This document shows positions 1 through 10,603 of a DNA stretch of 64,000 nt, one piece after another (within the stretch, counting starts at the first letter, position 1; each line of letters begins with the position of its first letter). The position numbers were made by a program, and so were the translations under genes. Origin of the DNA: Fomitopsis serialis (taxonomy: Eukaryota; Basidiomycota; Agaricomycetes; Polyporales; Fomitopsidaceae); assembly GCF_022376445.1 (NCBI RefSeq), contig NW_025955147.1:1-64000 (forward strand). Reading direction: 5' to 3'. The notes beneath the pieces were generated by a model. It made no database searches. It saw nothing but the letters and a program-made list of their open reading frames with translations, and was not told the DNA's origin.

Positions 1-1873
1 AAACCACAATCCAAACAGCAGTACGTACCACATCGTCGTAAGAGATCCGACTTCGGGCGGCGCGCCATATCAAGGCGGTTAGACTCTTGTGGCCACCATT
101 ACTGTCCACGACCCTTCTCAGCATCGTTTGCGCCGAAGATTAGGAACACCCATCTGAACCGCCTGGGGCTGCGCCAGCGAGCCTTTGCAAGCAGTACCGT
201 CCGATGTAGGCGTCGAGATACTAGACGGTCCGCGACCGTCATCAGACCGTCGCAGACCGTGTGCAAAGCACTCGCAAATATCGGCCCGCCAGACATTTCC
301 CGAAGCGGAAGCGCCCGCATCCAAAGGCAGAATCACAACGGAACCACTCTCCTTTAGTACTGTGGTCAATGCGCTCATGAGTAGTTGAGTCATCACGAGT
401 CTGGGTACTACGTTCACACAGAAGCTAATCCTGTATACGAGACGAAAAGGAACGACCGCCATGTAGTGTTCAGAGCGAGATAGAATGAGACTTGTGAGAA
501 CGATCGCCGTGTGAGCCGTAACGACCGTTCGGACGTCTACTCACTTTTGGACATGCTTTACTCGCTCGTGCAGGCATATAAGGACCTCGGGTAGAATGCC
601 GTGCAGCGGGCCGTCTCAAGTCACTTGGTACATGCTGGAGGCCATCGCACGTTGGCTGAGTAATTTCAGTTGGCGAATGCTATTTAGTAGGTAAGACGGT
701 CAAACCATTTGGCAGCGGGACCGCGAAACGCGACATGGGCAGTGTCGGCAGACTCGTCGACATTTCGGACGCGCTTCTTGAAATTATATAGGGCAGCACG
801 GGTCGTATGAGGTAAGCGGAATGGACGGAACATGCAGGAGCACTGGGGATGAAGCTGAAGGCGGAGGAATGACAGGACAGGACGAAGGGGGAGGCAGGCG
901 TAGGGTGATCGGATGGGGATCGTGACTAGCCTTGTGGGCTGTATGGAACGGCTGGCGGGCAGAGTGAGCAACGACTCACTACAATTGTGAAGTGCCACAG
1001 ATAGGCACGTTCTTCCAGAGCGTAGACCTTCTTGAAGCCTACCAGAAACACTGAACATAGAGCACACAGAATGCCTCGGGAAACGAGCCTTCCCGACAGT
1101 ACCTCCCGTAGCGACGCCAGCGCATCTCTGTTCGCTCCAACGGTACAATGAGGCTCATCCAACTCGATGATTCTTTGGTCGGGTGGACAATGACGGGGCC
1201 GTGTTATGCTCGAAGCTCAAGCCCGACGAGCACCTCCGTCAAATACAGAGTGCGGTGTGTCTATGATCGCGGCGCACAGTGCTCATTACAAAAACCTAGA
1301 TCTTATGAGGGTACATTGAGATACAACTCGCCCACAACGATTTAGCAAACACCAACAGCGGCGCACGGGAAAGTGCTGTCAAACACCAGACTGACGAAGG
1401 TCACGAAACGAATACTGTAGCGGGTGCTCGGCAATCCACTCCCTCTCCCATGCATCGAACCCTTGGGCATGCCTCAGCGCACTGGACAGTAGCAGTATAG
1501 GTCGACTCTCAAACTCCCGTGTATCTCCGCGCCGACGGGGGCTTGAGTTGCGTACAGCGTACTGATCATGTCTGCAGAGCAGATAAATTTTCATATGCGA
1601 CAACGTTGGCAGCTTCAACTTACCTGGCCCTTGCGTGCGTTCTAACCTCCGCCTTCGTCAGCTCCAATGTCCGGCCGTACAGACAAAGCGGACACTCCCA
1701 GCCGTAGGTCCTTTCGGGCGCTCGTCGAATCTGGCGTGCGTAGGATTGCTCCACCTCCCGGGCGTGCGCTGACAGACAGAGAGGTGCCTTTTTGAAGGCA
1801 TCTCGTACTCGTGAGGGATGTATGGAGACAGCGTGGTTGACCTGTCAAGGCAGTCTCAGTATAAGCAGATCTT
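1..1873. other. Intergenic, no gene recognised
   Basis: Read on both strands, this stretch has only short open frames without coding character, recognisable domains or plausible splice chains. Nothing specific was found. Confidence 0.5.
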
Positions 1874-3742
1874 TCACCGAACGCTACGTACTGCTGCGCA
1901 CCAATCCATGATCAACGACCTCCTCTTGTCGACGCTGCAAAGGCTACATATGAGCCGCGTCTTGCATGCGTTGAGATCGACGGCACTGGCGTGATCTGGA
2001 TCTTTGTCACACAGCTGAATGACGATCATTGCCGCATCGCCGTGACAGTCCAGGAGGGTCGCCGACCACGGCTGACAACCACGATAATGCACAAGCCGTG
2101 CGCTGTTGTTCACGTCGCGTTCAATACACGGCAAACGGCCGTCGTCGAGAGGGCGGCATCTTGCTGTTCTGGCCTCGTCGGCGACCTCTTCGTAGAGACA
2201 AGGGTGTGTAAGCACCTCGCGGCCGTGGAACATCTTCAGGCAGCGTCGACAGCGAAACAACGTCCGAGCCAGGATGAGGACGTCTGGTCTTGCTAAACGA
2301 TTCGAGCGTCGGGCACGGGAGGGTAGGGATGGGCTTGGCAGGCAGGTAGACAAGGCTAGCGCCCTCAGTGACGCCTCAGCTCGCTGTTCCACTGTTGGAT
2401 GAATCGAGGTAAAATGCGAACGAATGCTTGGCGGGTATCCAAGCCTCTCCGGACAGTCCGATAATGATGTCGACCTCCGAGTACTTCACGAGATCTACAG
2501 GCAGCGGATAGATGCAGGCCAGGTTATTTGCATGCAGGACGAGGCCCATGGCTACGTCCAACATCTGCAGCTGCCTGATACATAACTCTCGCCAGCCAGA
2601 AACTCGACGATTGTTCTGTCTTGCATCCATTCGAGCATGCGAGGCTCCCATTTAGCCCATTCTACAAATGTCATTACGCGGGCGCACAGTAAACGGCAAA
2701 ACGTACCAGACATTGACAACGGTCGCGGAATGCGACCGAAAGGATGCTCTAGCAATGATTGTTACGCGAACCAAGACAGGCTATGTCGTTGCCGTATCCG
2801 AGATCAGTCAGACGTATTGCAATACTAGCGAAGAACGCATGAGATTGACATGAAGGCGAAATGAACAACGGACACTTCCGCTCTCTCCCGCAAAACAGTA
2901 CTATGCCACTGAGCGTGCCAGATCGCGCAGTTGCCGGAATGCTGTCAAGCAGCCAATGAAATCGGTGCTGAACGAATCGCAGTAGTACACACCTCGGCAA
3001 TAGCCACTGGTAGCCGCTTCCATTTGTTAATGATTTGCGCTTTTGACCGGCAACGCATGAAGCCAATTCCGCGAGCACTTTATCCACGTCAGACCGCAGA
3101 TAAACACAGGTCCCTGTCGAACAGTAAGCCAACATCGTGAAACTACTGCTGATGTATCCTACCTAAAAGATGCGGAAGGACGTTGCCGAGCCAGGCCACA
3201 CCCAGCTGCTTCTTCAGCCACTTTTCCTCAGGGGCACCGACATCCAGGGATATAGTCCTACGCGTGTTCAGATGAGCACATCAACGCCGATGAAGGTTGT
3301 CCGATAACTGACCGTTGTGACTGACAACGCTCGCAATACCTGCGGCAAAACTCCCAAAGTGTTCTGCTCGCATCAAGTGCGCCACACCCCATGCAACCCA
3401 CATCAAAGAGGAGGCTGGCGAACACAGGCTCGCTCATGTAGGGAGGGCAGGCAGGAAGGCCGGGGAAGTTTGCCCGCGCATCCCGCCAAACCTTTGTGGA
3501 TCAAGCGCTACGGAGGTGGGTGTTCAGGTACCTGTCGCATCGCGCGACAGCGAGTACGTCGCGCGGGTCAAGCGACCCGAGTATCTACATCCAGGGTCAG
3601 AGGAATGCATAGCGGATGGACCCAGCGTGCGACGAACCAAGTCGAGAAGCTCGGGCGGGAGCGTTCTGATCAGGTTTTCCCGGGCATCGTCAAGATGCAG
3701 ACGTGGACGTGAGGCCTTCTTGGAGCGTTTTCGACGGGCCAT
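1874..3742 (-). CDS. F-box-like protein with Cys-rich C-terminal tail
   Basis: Multi-exon minus-strand gene, boundaries approximate. The proposed start (ATG at 3742) is followed by a Lys/Arg-rich leader and LPPELLDL, the usual opening of a fungal F-box. Later segments read like the body of such proteins: TISLDVGAPEEKW (about 3.25 kb), YLRSDVDKVLAEL (about 3.1 kb) and FVEWAKWEPRMLEW (about 2.65 kb). The last exon (2392-1874) has FRCRRCLKMF, a His-Pro-Cys, an RLICSLCS motif and an MDW..AAV ending, which I know from the C-terminal region of large Agaricomycete F-box families. The role would be substrate recognition in an SCF ubiquitin ligase, but the F-box match is only its first half. Internal splice sites were not all resolved, so decay cannot be excluded. 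Confidence 0.5.
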
Positions 3743-4195
3743 ATCTGAGAGAGTGCTCGTCGAGAAGAGAGGCGCGATGAGAGGGCCGGCTCGGAGAAGG
3801 CGCGAGTCTATAACGCGCTCGGACAAAGGCTCATACTCGGCGGGGGATCTCGCTGCGACGAGACAATGGTACTAAGGGTGGCAGCAAAATGCAGACTGAA
3901 ACAGTCCACCAAAGCCCCAGCCGCGTGAGCCAAGATCGACAATATACAGACAAGTGCATTCTTGCGACTCACCTGCCGTCTGAAGTCGGACAACACCAAC
4001 GCATCCATTCGGAACTGCACTTTTCAGGCATTGCATGATTAGCTGCCACGAGCTGACAAAGGGCGACTCGGAAAGGTGTTATGACGTCGTGGTGGTGAGA
4101 GGCGTTGGGTACGCACGATCGCAGAACGCGTCCCTCCAGGTCCGAAGACGCTGATTTGCTACATACGAAGGCCGGGCCAGACGGAGCCAACCGCC

Positions 4196-4231
4196 ACGGA
4201 GGAGGAGGAGGAGGAGGAGGAGGAGGAGGAA
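4196..4231. repeat. (GGA)n microsatellite
   Basis: About twelve uninterrupted GGA triplets. On the plus strand they would read as a poly-Gly run and on the minus strand as poly-Pro, but no supported gene spans them. Confidence 0.9.
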
Positions 4232-4295
4232 GCGCCGAAGGGCTCGCCGCGCGTGACAGCGCTCGCCGAGTACTTATCTTCCCCGAGTCTTTCGA

Positions 4296-4337
4296 CCTGC
4301 GTCGCGTCGGACTAGTCCTGCGTCGCGTCGGACTAGT
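4296..4337. repeat. Perfect 21-bp tandem duplication
   Basis: A 21-bp unit beginning CCTGCGTCGC and ending GGACTAGT occurs twice back to back with no mismatch (4296-4316 and 4317-4337). It looks like a recent small tandem duplication. Confidence 0.85.
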
Positions 4338-4465
4338 GGTACTTGCGCCCGCTCCCCATGTTTGCTCGCATAGCATAATCATCCATCCGACGAGACCAGA
4401 ACGTCAACTCTGCGCTTTGTCCTCTCGTAGGAGGCGGTGAACAGGACTCCATTGAATGCTCTCAG

Positions 4466-5990
4466 TCACAGTATAACTACCCCGACGGCTTGGCAGGCCG
4501 CGATTACTACGTACAGCAGGACAAACTGAACGGATGCACTCCAGCAGGCTTGGCAGATATTGCCCCACGCCTGTTCGTCATCATCGAATGAGCCGTACTG
4601 TGTTAAGCAAGCCTCGAAGTTCCTGCATATTTCGACCAGTTCATCCTCAACATACTCCATGTCGATGGCGGCATTGTCAGATGGCGCTTCGAGACTGTTT
4701 CGCCTGAAGCACTCGGCGAACGCCCATAAATCCTGAGTATCGCGGAACTTCGCTCGATACAGATGGGTTCTGCCATATGCATCGTAGGCATGGGACCAGT
4801 ATATTGTCAGAGTGGGCTGCCAAGGGCGCACATCAGACGAAGTGAGACTAAGACTCAGCAGCGCTGCGTACCTCTGAAATCACGGCCGATGTGTCGTTCG
4901 AGAGGACCATGCGTAGAGGCTCAACGAGCAGTGCGTTCGGCAGGCAGAGAATGGCATCTGAGAAGGCGGCGGTGAGGCCTAGCATCCAGCGTAGAGTCCA
5001 AATGAAGGGCTCACATTTCCCGCCGGACAGTTGTATCGTAAGTAGGGAGGTAGGCGCCCCGTAGTTGACTGTAGGGTGGCTCTGTCCCGGGTCCAAAGGA
5101 ATCTCCCTGAAATCATCTGCCCGGCCGGCGAAGCGAATTCGCACCCCGCTATTGTCGAGCCGAGCAACGGTTTAGCCTGTGTATGCAACTCCGTACACGA
5201 CGAACACATACGCTGGGATCGGACGGCCTTGCGAAAGGGCGTCTAAGCCGCGTTTGAGAAGGTTGCAGAGGGAGACGAGGAAAGACATATTGGACGTGCC
5301 CTGGAACGCGGACGACGTGAACGGCGCCCTCAAAAGCGGAAGATGTGAACGGTGCCCTTATACGCTCCTGCGGGTCGTTGCGAAACCCATTTGAACTGCA
5401 TTGTGTTTTGTGCCGAAAGATGAGGTAGAAGGAACAATAGAATGCTCACCACGACACTCGCCAGCAGATGGATCCATTGTGTGCGACGCCGATCTCCGAT
5501 ATCCTTTCTCCACAGCGGTTTTCCTCCAACGCCGACAAGTCGGCCGCAACAGTAATACAGAGTCGATGTTGAGCTTCGCAGCAGCCTGGTCCAGCGGTCC
5601 GATACAATTCTTAGGCGGGACATCGATCACCTGGGTCTGTAAACCAACGGTAGACTGCAGCTGCGGGCCATGAACCCGCTCGGCGACCTTGAGGACCCGC
5701 AACCGCAAGCTCGCGACGTGCATACCTCAAACCATGCATGCCCGCCCCGGTCTCGTCCGTCCCCGCCGTCCGAACGATGCCGCTTGTCACGACCGTACCG
5801 CATTTCGTGCTCACGGTGCCTTGTAGCAGCCTGAGAGGCCGCACAGCACCGCCCGAACTATTCTGTTCCGCTAAGATTGTCATGGCACGAAGAGCGAGGA
5901 GAAAGCGTTCGGACTCACCAAAATCTAGGCCTTGGAACGACAAGGACGACGCGCGAGGCAGGCAAGTGCAAGTGTCCAACGTAAGTTGGG
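4466..5990 (-). CDS. Unrecognised multi-exon protein
   Basis: I do not recognise this gene. Several minus-strand segments have clear protein-like composition and follow each other in a plausible exon chain: one with FGESERFLLALRAM (about 5.93 kb), one with TQVIDVPPKNCIGPLD (about 5.63 kb), one with MSFLVSLCNLLKRGLDAL (about 5.27 kb), one with GRADDFREIPLD and LRWMLGLTAAFSDAIL (about 5.1-4.9 kb), and a last one with YWSHAYDAYGRTHLY and EICRNFEACLTQYG ending at 4466. The C-terminal 25 residues are hydrophobic and could form a tail anchor. Exon borders were not resolved. Limits and start are approximate, and it could be a decaying gene. Confidence 0.35.
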
Positions 5991-6059
5991 TCGATTTATT
6001 GTAGTATTTCTTGAATATATCCCTAACGCACAATACGACAAATAGGACAAATGCTGCAT

Positions 6060-6600
6060 GCCGTCTGCACGCCATGCCTTGACATGAGGCGACATGCCGT
6101 GCTGTGCCGTGCCATGACACGACACGACATGCCGGGCCGGGCCGGGACATCACACGACGCGACTTGCCACGACGCGACTTGCCGCGACATGACATGACAC
6201 GCACATGACTTGACATGACACGACATGACACGACACGACATGACACGACGCGACACGACACGACACGACGCGACTTGACATGCCATGCCGTGACGTGACA
6301 TGACGCGACCTGCCGCGACAAGACCTGCCGCGACACGACCTGCCGCGACACGACCTGCCGCGACAAGCCCTGCCTTGACACGACTCGCCGTGACACGACT
6401 CACCGTGACACGACTCACCGTGACACGACTCACCGTGACACGACTCACCGTGACACGACATGCCCTCACTGGGAACAAACCGGCCGTGACACGACTCGCC
6501 GCGACGTAGTACTCACCACGACATGCCCTGCCTTGACACGACCGGCCGTGACATGGTTCGTCGCGACGTACTCTGCCGCGACATAGCAGCGCTGGATGAT
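6060..6600. repeat. Variable 15-bp minisatellite (GACACGACTCACCGT type)
   Basis: The block is built of GACACGAC and GACATGAC words. Its most regular part (about 6370-6460) has a 15-bp unit, GACACGACTCACCGT, about four times in a row; a sister unit with CCTGCCGCG lies just upstream (about 6305-6370). All reading frames stay open, giving artificial Ser-Cys-Arg-Val or Thr-Arg-Leu repeats. The reading frames through it are therefore by-products, not genes. Confidence 0.85.
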
Positions 6601-6789
6601 CCAGGCGTCCCCGCCTATATCAGGCCATCCGCCCACCGCCACTGCCACCGCCACTGCGCTGCGACCCGGGCGCCCTGCGTCCAAGAGGTCACGGTCGTGA
6701 CTCTGTAGTGACCGAGCCAGCCCGTTGCAAGCTCGGGCGGCATTATGTGTATCAGTCACAGGGTCACCGGTGACTGTGTAGCACGCGCT

Positions 6790-6990
6790 TTAGCCGGAGA
6801 TACTTTAAGAATCTCTTACAGTATCCCGTGGTGGGATTCCCATATGGGGAAGCTTTACATATCCTGCACTGAGATGATTAAAGTATCCAAACTTTGGGTA
6901 TCGCTGAATACGGTATCCGGACCGGGGTTACTTTAAGTATTTCATACGGTATCTTATACAGTATCGCACGTGCAGATACTGTGTTATGCT
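6790..6990. other. Cluster of GTATC/GATAC words
   Basis: About nine copies of GTATC or its complement GATAC lie within 200 bp, several preceded by CA or CG (ACAGTATC, CGGTATC). No open frame or known element explains them. The spacing is irregular. Confidence 0.4.
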
Positions 6991-7666
6991 TGCTGTGCTT
7001 TGCTCAGAGGTGCAGCGGGCGCTGGGCGAAGCTACATACTACCACCCCCTGGGCCCGTGCCAATTTGAATTCGTCACTTCGGTCAACTGTTACTTACACA
7101 GAGCCTGTTACTTGACTATTGTGATCAAAGACTCGGAAGGGTACAGCTTCAGATCTGTCGAAGGCCATGAAGCCAACATGAAGCTCAAGCCCGGGCCTAT
7201 TCTCAGTGAGTCGTCGTACACTGAACCCTTGAAGACTTCAAACGGAGCAAACTATGATCTAGGAGCAGTAAATGTACGTTGCACGTATCAGATACCGTGA
7301 CTTAGAGATCCTGGCACATTGGAACAACCCATCAAAGAAATTGTGTTGATGGGAGACGGATGGATCCCGTATGAGCATCTACCATAATCTCACACATCGG
7401 TGAGCTCATATTCACCCATGGTTTGCGAGAGGAAGGATCTTCCAGTTTTATCCGCGGGGAATACGCACTGGTGATGTGAACTCGGATTGGCGGCCCCAGT
7501 ACTGCAGGCGCGTTTGCTGCCTGCGGGTGCGCCCATTGTTGCCTTCGAGTACTTAGTACTACTTGCGCAGCCCGAGCGATTACACGGACGCTGAAGAACA
7601 TGTGGACTCCAATGTTCAAATCAAAGGAACCTCGCAGCGGCTCTGTGCATCAGCAAAACTGCGAGT

Positions 7667-7826
7667 TTGTCTGAAGCAGTCTGAGAGTACTGACTCAGAC
7701 TCTTCAGACCCGTCAGACTTCATGTCTGACAACGGGAGATTAGTTCTGACATCAGAAGCAATCTCTGATGTCAGACGTCCTTCAGACCGTTGCTCAGACC
7801 ATTTCAGATGGTCGTCAGACTGCTAC
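7667..7826. repeat. Dense cluster of TCAGAC/GTCTGA hexamers
   Basis: Seven TCAGAC and three GTCTGA hexamers lie within about 160 bp, on both strands and with irregular spacing. Related words recur at 9655-9680 (a 10-bp GGGTCTGAC repeat) and at 9780-9830. The function is unknown. It may be a binding-site cluster or relic of short tandem duplication. Confidence 0.55.
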
Positions 7827-8239
7827 TTAGAGCGTAACAGAACGTAGTACTAATAGTACATACAATACATTGTAAACTACCAGCTAGTACTCATCGTGAT
7901 CTTACCTGTCTGCCCACCCACATACCCACCCTGCCTTTGCCACTGTGCTTGCCGTTTCCGACAACACCCCACTTGCTGGGCGTCGGGCTATCGTGTCGAG
8001 GTTCGGCGAACTGATGTCCACGGGCCGCGGATCCGTGGGCAATCGTGTAGGTACTCGCGGTTGGCGTGCGTTGCGCGCGCCCTGCCCGTCGCGGTCACTC
8101 ATGATTGTTCCGTGCCCACCTTCCATTCGTCAGTCATGCTCGCCCGCCCGCTCGCTCACCCGCCCGCCCGCTCGCCCGCTCGCCAGCCCACTCTCCCGCC
8201 GTCTGCTCGCTCGCCCACACGCTCGCCGGCCGCATGGTA

Positions 8240-9010
8240 GAGGGTGGCGCGGCGATGTAGCAGGGCTGTGGCAGGGCGAGAAGGCGGTGGCGTGGCGCGG
8301 AGGGCCCAAGCTCGCGACTAGACGTTCTGTTATTGTGCAGGGTCGCCTGGCGTGTGCGGTAGGTCCTCGGCGTGCATCGCACGCGCCCGGGAGATTGTAG
8401 GACGGCAGGGGAGGACTGGGAAGGCGGCAGCCATGAATAGACAACCCCACTCTTCCGCGGGGTCGTCATGGGTACGTGCTACGTGCTCGGCATGCGCTTC
8501 ACGCGTCCGAGAGCTGCAGAGCGCGGGGCGGCGAGGTAGGAGGGCTGAGGCATGGCGAGAAGGCAGTGACGTGGCGGGGAGGGCCCGAATCTACGACCAG
8601 ATGTCCCGTTGTCGCGCCAGGATGCCTGGGACGCTGGGACAGCGGGGGCAGACTGGGAAGGCGGTGGCCAACGGACAGAATCGGACGGCCCCGCTCTTCT
8701 GCGGGTCGCCCGTCGTTTGTGCCAAGACCGCGACACGCTTGTGATGTGTGCGAGACGCGTGACGTGCTAGGGAGGGCGGTAGTAAGCAGGGAGAGAGATG
8801 CGGTGGTGGGGAGGGCGGTACGATGCGAATGGACGCCCCCGCTGTGATGCGGGGTCATCTTGTGTTCGGCATGTGTTTGGTGCGTCTGCAAGGCATAGAG
8901 GGCGGGGTGGCGCGATGGTGGAAGGCGGTGACGTGGCGGCGGGCATAGAGCACGAGGTGACGAACCCGCTCTTGCGCGGGGTCGTCACGTCCTCGGAACA
9001 CTTCTGATGC
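8240..9010. repeat. Degenerate tandem repeat carrying a CCCCGC-N6-GCGGGG hairpin
   Basis: A GC-rich, diverged tandem repeat of about 130-290 bp units. Each unit has an AGGG-rich part (GGCGAGAAGGCGGTGGCGTG type) followed by a short inverted repeat of six stem bases, six loop bases and six stem bases. The hairpin is near 8446, 8690, 8840 and 8969. The flanks and loop vary, while the stem and the following GTCGTC/GTCATC are conserved. No gene was supported inside. Confidence 0.6.
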
Positions 9011-10603
9011 GTATGAGCCGGCAGCGGGCGACAGGTAACAGTACATGAATGACAGGGCAACACGGGAGAGTGAGTGGAAAGGAAACTTACTTATTCTGTC
9101 TCAGCTTTGCTTCCTCCGAGCGCTGTCCACCCGACGCGCGACACTGTTGGGCATAAAATCTGGATCGCGGGGTTCGCGCTGGCCGGGCCACGTCACAATG
9201 ACGCGGCCTCTCCCCGCGATGTTCTGCTCATCTGCATGCATTAGGCCGATGCACTGCGATTCCGCGGGCTGCCCGAGGGTTGTAGATGTTAAAGAGTGGA
9301 GAGGCAGTGAGAAGGGAGGCTAGCGAGGCATGGTGGAGGTGGGAGGCGCAGCCCTCGCGATGGTGTCCGCTCGCTGTGCATTGTAGCCGCACATCGTGGC
9401 TACGGGCAAGCCGGCGCTTGTGCACCCTTCCGGACGCCTCGTGCGTCGCGACAGGCTTCTGCAGCCGCTGCGTGTCAGCGACGAACAGCGCAGCGCACCA
9501 AGTCGAGAGGTGGGGAACTTGAAAGGCGAGTAACACGACAGAGAGGCGAGGGAACGATGACGTGGCGAGGTGCCAGCGTGGCGCAGTTTAGGGCAGGCGC
9601 CTAGTGGACTTGGGGGAGATTCGCTGCGGGTGGCTTGAGGTCGCGCCCGGAGGGTCTGACGGGTCTGACGGGTCTGAGTGGACTGCGTCGCCCTGAGAGA
9701 ACGGGCACGGAATGAGTAGACGGAGAGCGACGAACGGCGCGGCCATAGACGCCCGATTGCTTCAGATGCGATAGAGCTCTCAGGCACCGGATCAGACGCC
9801 TCAGATCCCTCAGGCGCCCTCAGAACCCGCGCACATTTGCTGATGTGTTTGTGACCGATGTTTGGCACTACCGGAACTTCATTTCACTGATTTGATTCAC
9901 ATTTCGTATCATATCCCTGTTCTTTCCTCCTCGCGGCAGATAACCTGTCCGCGCGCGATATGAATAGACTCTTTGCAACCCTTGGTGTCCCAAGGCACGG
10001 TGGCTGGCTTCTGGGTTCTGTACAAACTGCCACCAGAAGTCAAGATGGCTGGCATGTTGCCGTTACGTCCCCCTGGTATCTCAGGGACACCGCAGTGATA
10101 TTTCAAAGCTCGCTCGCCACAGTTCGCCTTTCATGCTGCCACCCCATGCTGGTGGCCCGTGGGCGCGGCCGGATGAATGGCGAAAAGTGCTCAGCTCACC
10201 AAGCGCGGAGATCCGGTGTCCGGAATACTTCTCTGAGGGGAGTGCGATTCTTCTTGAATCTGGATCCAACTACTTATATCACTAGTTCCTCGCATATTGA
10301 AGGTCCTGCGATGCGGTAGTTCAGCGCAGTCGCCGCTGGTGGCGGGTGGAGCTGGGAGATATACTCAGCAGGACCTCCATCATTTGCATTGGTGCGAGCC
10401 ATACCTCAACCCAAATCCATGGAAAGGAATAGCGAAATTCCCGCATCCCGATTTCAGTGTCTCACATCATCAGCGTGCGAAGCCCGTCAGCACAGGGGAG
10501 GCGCCTGGCACCTAGCGGAATGAAGATAAAGGCTTGCAAAGTGACCGCTCTTCCGCTCTCGAAACTTCTCCCTGTGAGCCACGTACTTGTGCCGGACTGC
10601 GAG
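9010..10603. other. Intergenic region upstream of the ATPase gene
   Basis: No coding exon or RNA gene was recognised. It includes a 10-bp GGGTCTGAC tandem (9655-9680). The last few hundred bases are presumably the promoter and leader of the ATPase, without an obvious TATA box. Confidence 0.4.

Noticed and set aside
3969..4440. Poly-Gly or poly-Pro protein frames
   Set aside because: Generated by the (GGA)n microsatellite; no splice or domain support.
5611..6509. Long open frames (up to 261 codons) rich in Ser-Cys-Arg-Val or Thr-Arg-Leu
   Set aside because: They run through the 15-bp minisatellite. A 15-bp unit has no stop in any frame, so the openness is automatic.
6060..6600. Possible CRISPR array
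   Set aside because: Units are contiguous with no unique spacers, and the genome is eukaryotic.
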